Shown here in pieces: positions 13,466 to 25,962 of a stretch of DNA of 64,000 nt; position 1 is the first letter of the stretch; every line of letters starts with the position of its first letter. Under the pieces are notes generated by a model that was given only the letters and a program-made list of their open reading frames with translations, did not search any database and was not told the DNA's origin. The position numbers and the translations under genes are program-made. Source of the DNA: Varroa destructor. Lineage: Eukaryota; Arthropoda; Arachnida; Mesostigmata; Varroidae. The stretch is from positions 24,498,757 to 24,562,756 of the forward strand of contig NW_019211458.1 of the NCBI RefSeq assembly GCF_002443255.2, written 5' to 3'.

Positions 13466-15690
13466 GTCTGCCCACGTTTATTGACTTATAGACTATAGTT
13501 TTTAGTATATTTAAAATCAACTTTTAGGTGACGACCGTAAAATGATTTTAGTCTGATTCTTGAAAGATCACCATGCGAGCGTCCGGCTATACTTAATATT
13601 AATCTCTTCCCATACACACCGTGATCAGTATTAGGTGGCACATCAATTTTAGCTACTTTTATTACGGCAATGGTTATCGCAAATTTCGTTTTATGACAAA
13701 GGCTACTTGTTCTGAAGAATTTTTCTCTTTTCACTGATACATATAATTTTTCAATATAATTACTGTACAATTGCGGGACAATTTTTAGATTTACGACCGA
13801 TTCATCAAACGTAAACTGAGCTAGTTATCAACGCTCACCCTTTTGATTACGTTACCGATAACCTTTACAACATTTATTTACATATACAAATCCAGCCTCG
13901 TCCATAGATGACTAGCAGCTGTCCTTTTTACGATAGACTTCGGTGGCCTGTTTAAAACCTGCCTTCAAGACCTGTAATAATATATGTCTTAACATAAGTG
14001 ACGTTTCGAGCCTCACGTCCGATACTGCCGTTGAGCATTGCTTCGGACAACTGGCTGAGAACACAAAATGAAGCGTTTCTATGCCCGGCCTCAAACCTAG
14101 ATTGTCTAACTTGTCCCTGAAAAGCAAACACCTTACCACTGCATCGTCACAAGAGCATTAACAGGAGAAATTTGACGGGACTGAGCAGGAAAAGAGATTA
14201 TATTGGTATTCACAGCTTTTCCTTCTACTCCGAATTTTACTGGATGATCTGGGTTTGCCTATGCCAAGATTCAAATCTGAAACCACCTATATATCCCTTA
14301 GTTTAACCCGCAAATGCGTTCACACGGCACCATTGCAAGGACGCCCTCATGCATGCTGCTTAAATGAGTTCAGTTTATCACAAGCTTCTTTACGTATTCC
14401 ATTAGTTAAACTGGCAATATGTACAGGATTGAAGAAGAGGTTTTGTTGAAGTTTTTGTACTGCAGAAAATCGTAAATATGTAAATGTCTTACAAATGCTT
14501 CGGAGTTATGATTCGTCCCTTCCCTTCATCCACTGATGCAGAAGCTTCTGCCTATGCACAATTGCACAACTCTTCAACATTTTTCTCTTCCTACTCGAGT
14601 ATATGACGATGATTTATCGGGCACCGCGATCGAATCGAATTCATCTAGCTGTTGTGTCTGTTTGACGATGGTTCAAGCGCGTTTCTTGGTTCGACCGTGT
14701 CGAGCGGGTGTCCACCGCTTTGTCATTGACTCTGATGGTATTTTCGTTCAAATTCGGGTTATGGGGAAACGGTCGATTTCCGCATTGTGCCTATGAAAGC
14801 GTGCACCAACCACCTGTTGTGTGTAGAAAGCAAATGGCTGCCAGGGGGAGTTGTAATTCGTCATTCTGGCGATTGTTTCGCGTTCTCTGTCATTGAAGCT
14901 GCTTGCTTACCTACCTACGTACCGTGAAGATTCAGCTGTCGTGATGATCGTCTTTGTAAAAAATCGTTTTCGAATGACTGCGCTTGTACTTTTCATCAAC
15001 ATGAGTCGTTGTCTTCATTAGCCGTGCCGCAAAAATCAGTTTCTGATACGTCTGGCTTCCTCGGGACGCTAGCGTGTCTTGTTGGTGAAAATTTCGTATT
15101 TCTGGGGCTTTTTCTTCTTTCATATGCTAAATGAGCGTCGCTGGTTTTTGCTAAAAGAAGCAGTGAAGATCCTATATGAAAACGCTTAGAATTATGTAAA
15201 ATCAGAGTGAAAGCAATCATCTCAACCAATAAGGCGAGGCGACCTATTTGGAGGCAAAAGAATCGGCTTGATAGAATATTATAGAATAATGGAGTTATTA
15301 ACTTTTCGCTTACTCGGTGATGTTACAGGTTGTTTGTATACTGTTATTATTTTGTCTTCCTTTATTATATTTACAGTTTTGCCTTCTGCTAGAAATAAGC
15401 TATTTAGTATTTGATCCTATAGAGCGGGTTTTTGTAGCTAATCGATGGCAAACTTCATGTAGGTACAGCTTTAGACCCACGTCCGTAGGAAAGCCGATGC
15501 GTACTTTTTCTAGACCTTGATCGTTTTTGGCCGTAGTTCGCCGTTAAGGACCCAACATCAGTATCTAGAGGCGTTTATATAATTTCAAGCGATAAAATAA
15601 GATCGCTTCTAAAGTCGATAAGGAATCGTCTCTGTCACAGCCACTAATCATATGATGAACGTATGAGCACTGTACAAAATAACATTAAAA

Positions 15691-15694
<4 letters not shown>

Positions 15695-15723
<29 letters not shown>
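15695..15723. repeat. (CA)n microsatellite
   Basis: Uninterrupted alternating A and C over about 29 nt, directly visible. It lies in non-coding DNA. Confidence 0.95.
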
Positions 15724-15725
<2 letters not shown>

Positions 15726-18700
15726 TCTGAAAAGGTGCTTTGGCGGGAAAAAAAAATAACCGCCTTCGCAAATTAAATTTATGTTTATCTTCCAGATGTA
15801 CTGTGTTGAATGTAAACAGGCAGTTAGTAGAAGTAAGATTTTAAAAAATACGTTCGTGCTATCGTTTGTTCCTGTCGCTTCGTTTGTTCGTGAACAAGAA
15901 TTATGAATGAATCCTCGTAGATTCTAGTCTCTGGCCAATAGGTGTTATTCTCGTTTCGTAGCTCAATAGATTGGACAAACGAAGAAGCACTTCCTACGGC
16001 AATACGACGAAAAAGTTAACCATTTGATTCTAACCAAGCGGTCGAGAGCGCCTTCAAAAACGGCCGTGGGCCTATTAATGTCCGTGTTCCATAGCACGCA
16101 CATACGTTAATGTTGGCTGGAACAGCTAAACGTCTGGCTAAACAGGACGAAGTCGATAGTTCAAAGCCCGACAACGACATAACAGTACCTGACATATATG
16201 ATTAAATAAAAAAAAACATAACTCACATTCAGCCGTCAAAATGGCAACAATATTCTGCCTGATGAGCTCTATGTGCCTTGTGCTTACTCAGGGGGCCTAG
16301 GGTTTGATCAATCCGTAAACAATCCATGTGCCGTTTCTATCGATCCGCACGTGGCATTGGGTTAGATGTCTTTGCGAGATGTATATAAAAGTGTATGGCC
16401 AGTTCAATTACCAACGTTGGGGACGCATCCTCGTATCAAGCCGTGCTGATTTATCTGTGAAATTGCTAAATATAGATCAATCTGCCATTGCACTCTCCGA
16501 CTTCGAGAAGATGGAGCTTGTATTTTTCAATTGCTGTATCAGCAGTGTTATACGGCCTCACGGATGAAGCCTTAACTACTGATTTTGGCCGCGCTAAAAT
16601 CGCTTCATCGAATAGGCCCTCATCCTATCGAATTATACAATGATTCGTCCGCCTCTTCTACTTGATCAGCTAGATAAAAAGAGCTATCTTAACAACAGCA
16701 CGTGACTCCAAGCTCGGCTCGGTGCTATCATTTGAAAGTTGTCTTCCCATCAAAAACTGATCAGCAGTGAAAGCGCATGAAGTTTGTTGGCAATGACATT
16801 TTCTAACCAGGACGTTCACTCCATAGTTCGAGCCTGATTAAGTTGCTCGACTTAAACGGATGATTGGTCCGAATCCTCGTTCTGGCCTAATCTTGACGCT
16901 AGCACAAGAAAGCTGAGCTTCAACAACGATATTTAAGCCGAGTCGTACAAAGGACGTCGGGAATATTACGGCTAGTTCAAATGATACGACGCTAAACGCC
17001 CATGTTCAATTCCACGCGATGGGAGCTCGCCGGAACATCAGACTACGAGGAAGGGTAACTGTAATGTACGTTAAGACGTGTCGGCCAAACTCGGAGAACC
17101 GGGTCGAGACAAAAGGTTTGCGCGCTTAAAATCAAACTAAAACCGTATATAAAAAAAAAAAAAAAAAAAAACACCCGTCGGCTTTTATGAAGCGTACAGT
17201 TTTCGACAACGTTAGAGGCTGTCATATTTATATATTTTTTTTTTTTTTTTATTAAGGAGCGTCTGCTTGATTTAGCGAATAATAGGCTCACCTCCGGAAC
17301 GCTCAAAATGTGCATTATGGCTACGTACGACTGAGTCGTGTTCTAAAGCAACATGAACAAGTATTTTTATTATGGAGTGTATATTTTCATCAGGAAAATT
17401 TTACGTGTCGGTTCATTGCTAAGCAACAGGGTCGAAGGTATAATCTAAATCAAACCAGGTAGATTTTTTGTTAGAGCAAAAGCCGTTCCGAACTACTGAT
17501 GCAAAGTACCCCGTATACACTAATGGGCAAAGTGCGTGCCTCATCGCGTCGTACTTTAGTAAAATGCAACGTAGACAAAGCCTTATTTCATGAGCACTTA
17601 CGTATTATCGAAGTAGCGAAAATACCCTTTGTGGGCAGGCCCGATTGGAGGCGTTTTATGGACAGTGATATTAGAATTACCTCTGCTCAAAGACATCATC
17701 GAATTAAAGAAAGCTGACTTTATTATACGTATATAACCATAAGGGTGACTACGATATCGCTCACGCAGTATTTCTATTTCGTTTGGCGCTTAGCGGCGAT
17801 GAAAACATCATTGAAATTGGTATGTAAACCGATTTTTGTTTGCAAATATTACCCTTCTGCTTATGTTCCATAAATATATTTTCAGCTAAATTCATTTCTT
17901 TTGTCTTCCGCCATTTTCATCTGCTCGCTATGAGGATGTCATTAATAATTATCTAAAGTAATTATTTAATATCCACAAAAAACCTTCTCGTACATTAACG
18001 ACAGTAAAGAAGCCATCGCGTTCAATGACACTAAATCTACAGACTCTTCTTGGAGATAATGACGCAATATGGCTGAATTCTCGTATTAGGATGCTTGATC
18101 CACTCGGAAAGTGTTTCGAAGGAAAATAATAGTTTGTCTAAGGAATAGATTACTCATTTACATATATATATAGTTATAATTATAATGATCTTTACTCTGT
18201 TCTAGAACGAAGTAAAAATAGCTACAATATATAGATAGCTCAAAAGAAACAAACCTCGGTACGCGTGACCAGCCCCCCGCTCCCCAAAGTTATGTAAACC
18301 AAACTAGTTAGATGATAATAACAATGATTCCCATTGTTATTATTACTATTATAATTACAGAATTAGCTCGAATTCGTCTGCTTCTCTCTTTTTGTTGTTG
18401 GGTCGTTGTGGTACGATTCGCTTTTCAGCCCTGGTGACACTGCTAAATAGTTTGCCACTATGGGCCACTGGAGTAAGAGATCGATGTCACACGACACTAA
18501 AAGAGTTATGTCGCACTTGAATTTCCCAAATAATCCCATATGCGTTCGTGTTACCTCCGATTTGGGGGCCAACCTTCATGATAAACTCGTTCCTTGAGGC
18601 TGTCGTTTTCTAATGTCAGACGTAGCCAAGATTTACGTAGTACTTCGACGCTATTCTAACAGAAAAATGGACAATTCAACACTGAAATAGTATGACAGAG

Positions 18701-20507
18701 CGATCGGCGACGCAGCCGGCATACAGCGGCGGATACATTTATGTAGAGGTATCCATCCAAACTAAGGTACAAGCTGGCCAATTGAGCGAATTGTTCAGAG
18801 TGACTCAAGTGTCATCATTTAACAATGCTCTATATATTTATGATCAGTGGCCGCCAATGCACAAAAAAAATTCTATTATATAGATCATTCATATATTCCT
18901 CTATATAATGTAGATTTAAATAATAGTGCCCTAGAGACAGCCGGCGCCCGTCGCCGAACCTAGGCCACCACAGTTGTCCTCCTTAAGACACCACTGCTCA
19001 ATAACATGGCCACCTAGTGTATGCCAGATATTAATAAGTAGGATTAGAAACGACTAACTTACTGCCTACTTAGCTGATAGATTCCCTTTCTTAATTAGCC
19101 AGCAAAATTGTTTCTTGCTTCTGCAGGTAGTGACCTTCAACGAAGCTATGTAAATCCGGACAAAGATGGAAGCGAGATTCGACTTAGGCGCATCGACATC
19201 CATCTGGCGTTGTCTGAACCTATTCCATTCAAGTGTGCCCACATTACGGTCATTTTATTTCATCTATACGGCGATCGTTATATATATTGGTCCGATACCC
19301 TTATGTACCGGTCAGGAGGATCCGCTGACATTATGGCAGAGAGAGCATAATGATCAGAATATGTTAAACGTCATCAACGAATTTGGAAATGTTCGCCAGG
19401 TGGCAGACAACGACGACGTGTGAGTACCACTATTTCTATTTTAATAGCCCGCTACAATACGAACTATCTATATCTAATTCGTTCTTTTTATTTATCCTGA
19501 TCATATTTATTAAACCGAAACGAAGCGTATGGAGATTGCTGGCTAGGAAGTGTCCAACTTTTATACTATTCTACTGAATCTCTTGAGTGCATACGTCAAT
19601 TCGGTGTAACCTAAATTCATTTCATCTTTAAAAATGTATTAAATTTTACTTGGTGAAAAGAATTAAGGACAGATTGGAGCGTGCTCGAAAATCTAAAGCT
19701 TATGTCTGCTAATATATCAACTTCGCATGGCCTACACAGAAAAATTAGCTGGTCCCCTAAGGAACGCCACCCCTATCACCAAATTCATTAGGCCTAAGTA
19801 GAGGATGATTACGTCCGGGCGACACGAACGGTGTTGTTTATTTGGTGCAGTCATTTTAAAAACAGGCTTTTATTGTATCGTAGCACAGAGAGCGAACACC
19901 GAATTCGAGATACAAACCCAAAGCGCCATCGGTTTTTATATATGCTTCGGAACATATATGACCTTTACGTGTGATTCGTCTTTGAACGGTATATAGAATT
20001 TATTACTGTTTTGACCATGTATAACTAATGTAGTACAGACTGATAGCATTATTCGACTAACACGTACCACAAAAAACAAAGTAGATTTTAGAAATCGCCT
20101 GTGGGTTTTTTGAAACATTAATCATAAGAAAATAGTCATTCTGACGACTTTCTTCGAGCCGTTCATAAATAACTACGTTTGTCTTCTCAAGTCCATCTAG
20201 TAATGCCAGCCTCATATTTACAGTACAATGTATTGATGTCGTCATTGATGATTCCATGTTTAGATTACCCCAACTCAAATGAAGACGTCTCCCCTCGGAT
20301 GTTATATCGTGATGCGTGTTTTTGCCTCGGATATATTGACGAACAAAAGTCTTGGCAATCTTAAAGCATGAGATCCCTGTGAGTGTTAAGGACACCAGTT
20401 TTGACATTTAGAAGTCGCTAGGTGCCCAAATAAAATCTCAACGATCTTGCTGGATAAACGCGTGTTTAGAATATATCTTCGCATTCAAATATGGCTATGC
20501 TCAGCGT

Positions 20508-20540
20508 TATTACTACTACTACTACTATTACTACTACCAC
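20508..20540. repeat. (ACT)n microsatellite
   Basis: Trinucleotide ACT repeat with one ATT interruption, in non-coding DNA. A second triplet tract, (ATT)n, lies at 20772-20794. Confidence 0.9.
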
Positions 20541-21773
20541 TATGGAAGAGTTAACATAAACTAGTCAAATTTGAGCAAAATTATAACGAAATTATAACAA
20601 AACGAGGCTAGCGCGCCACGTCGAACAACCTTAAAAATCATTGTGTCCTTTTAACGGCTTCGTTCGGATGAAACGACGTCAGATAGGGTGCAGAGATAGC
20701 GGTGTGATTCTAGTTGCTATTCCTTTACCCCCGTGTACACGTATCGTTCTCAAAAAATATCGCAATATTACTATTATTATTATTATTATTATTACCATAA
20801 TTGTGCTTAATTGTTTTAACAATGAAAATCGTGAACCATCTTTTCGATCGCTTCAGGAAGTCGCCAGCGATCGGCGGTAACTATTAACAGATTGGCTCTG
20901 GATTGTGGACTTAGCCTAAACACAGGTTAACTTCCGTTTACATCGGAACCATATCGCAAGAGATAGAAAACCCACTACGCCGTTAACCTCTTTTGACCCG
21001 CTTACCGCACTAATACATGATCAGTCTACTAATCGACTGCCGACTACAACCATACGTTCATCTATCCAAAAAAGTTAGCTCAAGTCAGCGCAGATTCTTA
21101 CTTGACTCGAGGCGTCCGTATTCATCGCCACCGTCAAAACCTTTAGCGCTCTTCAAGTGTCGCGCACCCGCACGTTCCCTTACCTCTTGCCTTCTTCTGC
21201 TCCTACGCCAGCTCTGTGTCCGTCATCTTGATCTTTACGATGGTAAGCTGTGCATATAATAATATTAGCACAAACACGAAACGAACAATAGTAGCATCAT
21301 GGTCTCAAAATGATCATGATGGTAGTTGCAGACTGTAAGGAAAATCTCAAGCGTTGCCATAACGTAGAGTCGAACAAGCGATACGTATTCTAGGGCAGCC
21401 TATACGTTCGGTTCGGCCCGATCACTACAGTGATGATTTGATCAGAGATGTTGGTGCCGTTATTGCTGGTATTGGTAATGGGGACATAAGTGAAATCTGT
21501 GAAAGAATGGACTTAGCTTCTACATTGGCCGAGCGCGCAAATTAACAGCACAGGATCGAGCAACGGAAAATGGATTACTGATTCAGTCTGTCTGGTTATC
21601 TGGCTCCCTCACTGGCAGAATGTCGTGATGTTTGCCGCCATCGCTGCGGGCGCTTCTGCCCGGATCGTGATCGCCAACGTCTGTTGTATCTAGACGATAT
21701 ATGGCACAACAGCTCTCAGTCAATTTTCACTAGATTTCTTCGGTTCGACAACGAATCATTCCTTTGGATGCTA

Positions 21774-21793
21774 CTGCTGCTGCTGCTGCTGCT
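21774..21793. repeat. (CTG)n trinucleotide repeat
   Basis: A run of CTG/TGC triplets. It lies inside an open frame (21582-21938) that would read it as a poly-leucine stretch. I doubt that this frame is coding. Confidence 0.9.
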
Positions 21794-24700
21794 AATTCAT
21801 GACAAAGTTTCCTTGTTAGGCGACTGGTCGCGCAAGCGTTTATTGCAGGCCATTTTCTTCCTGCTATCCCTATTTTTAACTTTTGTCCTTTTTGCTTTCG
21901 ATTTTCCTTCTGCGACAAGGGACGATACAGCTAACTAATTTCACTCGTACTCCGTAGAAGACGCGGAGCTTAGAACGTAAAATAGAGGATGGTTTTGCTC
22001 AATTTATTCGTTACTCAAGCCAATAAATAACGCAGTCGTAGGCCTGCAGTTCTGTTCTCATGAATGCCATCTACAGTATTTTGCCGGGGTACTTCGGTGA
22101 TCTGATAAGTATTTGTAAGGTATAAGTACATGTTCTACTTCAGATGCTATCAGTCTATAAATCGTTCGTAATAAGCAATTATTCACGCACATCGTGGCAA
22201 CTCAGACGGCGTGTGATCCACGGTCTCCGAAAGATGATTTTGCCGCTTTCCATAATTATTCTTCCACAATTTCTGTAGCTATTACGCAGGTTTTTTTTCG
22301 CAAGCTCCTAGAACGTAACAGAAAAACGTCAATGTACTCATATTGGCTGGCACATTCAGCTATTGAAGCAAGTTTGGAATGGACACTGCCCTATATATTA
22401 CTTAAGCGACATAACAAAGTAGGTGCGTTTTTCAATATGAGTGAAACGTATTAGAAAATATTAGTATTATTCGTATATCTATCGTTCCTAGTTTCGTTAA
22501 TTCATCGTTCTGCTTGGCTCGCGAAACAAGATGGGTTTTTTCCGATCAGGGTCGGCAATAGTTCCCTAAAAGTAATTTCCATGCAGTAGACCATGTCTGC
22601 ATTACGGGCTGTAGCGTACCACCGTCGACGTCGCTGGGGTCCTTACGAATCGATGCGTCGTGAGATTCATTCAAGTTAGGGGCCCAAGCCACTGCTGCCC
22701 TCAGCAAAACCCAAAGCTGCCTCTGCAGGTCCGTGTAGCTAGAAGCTTCTACAGTAGCTAGATTATTTAGCCTACTAGTGTTAGAGGAGAGTACTTTTCG
22801 GTACACTCGTCTATGAGCATCAATGGGAGCAGTAGTTTTGGATATTTTCGTCCGCTGTACTTACTTTTTCTACTTATATCGCTCCATGCTGGCTTCCTGG
22901 TTCCTATAAAGAGCGGCACCGTCTCCTCCATTACGAGATAAATATCTGATAGAACAAGCCTTATACAGTACTACGCTGTAATATTCGATGTAGTAAACAT
23001 GTATGTAAATTGGCCAGCGAATAAACATACTATTGGATGTATAACTTTCATTTGTGTTTTTACGTAATCATACAGCCATTCATTCCAGTAGGTCGAACAG
23101 ATATAGATTTACAACAGCAAACATTTTTTTACGCAACGCATCTACCGAGACATGAGCCAATCCGCCAAGAGCTACAGAGAGTGCAATTGGACCGTATTTT
23201 CGTCTTTCTAGGACGAATCTTCCTTGTAAACGAGGCCGTCCATCAGGTCGCCTGTGTTCTGTATTCCTATATCAGTATCCCATAGTAACAACGTCAAAAT
23301 CAGTAATTGTTTCAGTAGTATAATCAATAGTATAAGAATTGTTGCTACCAAGCAGTAAATTTTGCTAATAGTCGTATATTTATAAGGGTGTCTTATCCGT
23401 CTGGAAGAGCCAGATCTGTGCGCTATTTTGATCTGAAAAGGCTGACAAAAGTCTTCACCTTCCGTACGGTTGTTGACACTGAATATGATTGTATGGTAGC
23501 GGTGGTATATAAATACCTTTAGGTCCGAAGGGAAAATTTGGCGAATTCTTTAATTGATGACGATCAATATGAATAGGATCTAGAAATTAGATATTTCATA
23601 GAGTATTTTACCTTGCCAGTGGGGTTAGATGTTATTGATCAGTTTTGTTTCGTTAAAATTAGTTGGTATAGGTAAACATGGATCCATTAGAAGGGAGAAA
23701 CGTCGAACGTTTAGTCTCCGTGATAATACAGCGCTTATTAAATTTCGGCACGCGTGATGGCCTGGCCTAGAGTCGAAATCGGAGGTACACACACTTTGTC
23801 TCATGTTAGGGCTGAAATAAAAGACAGACGTAAAAGCTCGACACACTGATTTAATTTTCGAATGTTCTGTTCAGTGTAGTACAGCTGACGAGGGCAGGCT
23901 CTTGAACCAAATTCTGTCCAGCATTTCTGCTCCAGATTCAGGCTCATAGTCAACAGAGGTATAGTCAACGACGAAGTCCAAAATATTTCACTTTATAAGA
24001 TGTTGATAAATTACATATACGGAAGCTGTTTCTACATGTTTAACGTCATCTGTCAGTCATTGATGCTTCGTCAAATTCTCTGAAAGTCATCGTTGACTAT
24101 TATCTTGATGAGTTACGCATCATCAGCATTTTACCCTGTACGCCATAGATTCATCGCACCATCCGCGGAACGAGCCAGTAGCAGCTACAATCTTTATTCC
24201 AGGTACGAAGTAGGACAACACACACCTGTAAGCCTACTCTACTAATAACATCCAATGTGGCTTTGGTAAGGGGGTCTGGTCCTGGGGGTGGATGACTTGG
24301 TCTGGTCCTTCTCATCCTACGATTCTTCTACCAGATCCTTCTGATTCCTTTCGCTAAAAGTTTTTCGTCACTTTACATGAAGTTCTATCACAACTTCTGT
24401 TTTGTAAACTACGTTTGCTATTGCTGCTGAACAGATCCACGTTGAGGTCAAGCCGGAAGATTTGCTCTAAGCCTAGAAATCTGGTTATGCGACCAGCTAA
24501 CACCTAATGTAGAATATTATTGAAGTATGCTTTCCGTTTCAGACATGTAAGCCGTTCGATTGGAAAAGTGGAGCGGCATGCGAATATTCTCAATTTGCAA
24601 CGAATGCTTCTGATCTACCCGTGTTGAAATAATCTTGTTTATTCCACCCTAGGGTTGTTGGAGCAATTGTTGAAAGCAGTTCAGTCAGGAGACAGGCTAT

Positions 24701-24952
24701 ACGTTAATTTTACCAGATATGCCTTAAACATTTCATGTTCAACCTAGGTTATCGTAGTTTGTCTAAGTTATTCAAATATTCGAATTAACATATTGACCTC
24801 TGCGATTTTGTTAATTTTTTTTCAAGATTTTTTACGACACCCTTACTAATCCGGTATGCTAATAACAACAGTATAGTTGGACAAAACAAATGCTCAGTCG
24901 ACATTTTGTTTGTACAAGAAGGCGAAGGATACATTGAATAGCAAGCTAATCC

Positions 24953-24955
<3 letters not shown>

Positions 24956-24991
<36 letters not shown>
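24956..24991. repeat. (AT)n microsatellite
   Basis: About 36 nt of uninterrupted AT dinucleotide in non-coding DNA, self-complementary and so able to extrude a cruciform. Confidence 0.95.
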
Positions 24992-24994
<3 letters not shown>

Positions 24995-25913
24995 GATTAG
25001 TTAATATATGTTTTTATCCTGCAACACGAAATCAATTAAAATAAGTGCTTATTTAATTATCTCTGAACAAAGCAGATGTCGCTCTATGTCCCCGTCATTT
25101 CGTGTTGCCTGTAAGTGGGTCCACGGCCGAATGACGCCCGTTTCGCTGGAAATCAGCTTATCTCGTTGAGCTAAGTGATTGTTTTCCAAGCGTAATCCGC
25201 CTCGCCACAAAGGGTCATTGACAAGACTATACCTGAGTTGTTACAATTTCAGTGGCGACCAGTGGCAATTACGTTCGACTCGGGCGTTCTAACCTGCATT
25301 AACCGTAACTTCGTCATCGGTACATGTTACGGTGTTTCAGTTATCTTTATACCGTTAAACGCCGATTTTTCTAATGCATTTTTATGCTTCGATGTTTCAA
25401 ACCCGAAATTTGACTTTTCTGGTCGTGATCTATTAAGTGCTCTGTAAAACAAATGTTACAGCTTGCTTCAAAAGTACTCAGCTACCCGAAGTACGAGACA
25501 GCCTTGTAACAGTGAACCTGTATTGACTACACCGCAACAAACCATCGTCCAACAAATACTTCATCGTAAATTTTTATTAGCTCGAGAAAAAAATGCATTA
25601 TTGCAGGTCAATTTGAAATCAATGATGTCTACGATATTTTGGGGAAATTCATCACTTTTTATTTATACACAACGGAAATTCGTATGAGAAAAGGCGAAGG
25701 TTCTTTTTCCGTTAGTAACCACTTTTTTTTTTTACTCATCTTCACTCTAGCATGTAGCACACTTCTATAGGGAGAAAACGTAAGTAGCGTGCGACGTAGA
25801 AACACATGTATAGCATTATCAATGGAAAAAAAATAAGCGCCAGATATTAATAAACCTATGAACATTTCTCTAATCCGCGCAGATGCGATAATCACTTCAT
25901 CAGAGAGTTGTCA

Positions 25914-25962
25914 ATGCTTAGAAGCCTATATATTTGCTTGTGTCTGGGATGTGTGGGACCTG
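25914..25962 (+). CDS. Candidate signal-peptide first exon (unassigned)
   Basis: ATG at 25914 opens 16 codons starting Met-Leu-Arg-Ser-Leu-Tyr, followed by a short hydrophobic Cys/Leu/Gly-rich core. This has the layout of a secretory signal peptide. The frame ends at a consensus donor, CTG|GTAAGT (25963). It is on the same strand as, and about 6.4 kb upstream of, the first recognisable macroglobulin exon, which lacks its signal-peptide exon. Against this link, the exon ends with 1 nt of a codon while the exon at 32400 needs 2 nt, so direct joining would shift the frame. An intermediate exon would be required, or this is a chance frame. Confidence 0.15.

Larger units (their letters stand above)
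13466..25913. other. Intergenic or intronic DNA with microsatellites, no recognised gene
   Basis: No gene could be identified on either strand. Simple repeats are a (CA)n tract at 15695-15723, an (ACT)n tract at 20508-20540, an (ATT)n tract at 20772-20794, a (CTG)n tract at 21774-21793 and a long (AT)n tract at 24956-24991. T and A homopolymers flank 17150-17250. A 12-bp perfect inverted repeat with a 6-nt loop lies at 18315-18343. Open frames at 15320-15520 (very hydrophobic start), 19138-19350 and 25253-25447 were examined. They gave no recognisable family. Confidence 0.6.

Noticed and set aside
15320..15520. Very hydrophobic open frame starting Met-Leu-Gln-Val-Val-Cys-Ile-Leu-Leu, like a signal peptide, possible first exon of Mcr
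   Set aside because: No donor in the required phase with a good consensus, T-rich sequence naturally gives Leu/Phe-rich frames, and the distance to exon A would be about 17 kb. Not supportable.
19138..19350. Frame with Tyr-Ile-Tyr-Trp-Ser-Asp after an AG acceptor, considered as an LDL-receptor YWTD repeat exon
   Set aside because: Only one motif-like hexapeptide, with none of the flanking repeat pattern of a beta-propeller blade and no neighbouring exons.
21768..21829. Met followed by poly-Leu from the CTG repeat as an Mcr signal peptide
   Set aside because: The phase would fit with a TT|GTTAGG donor, but that donor is weak, the repeat explains the hydrophobicity, and the distance is large.
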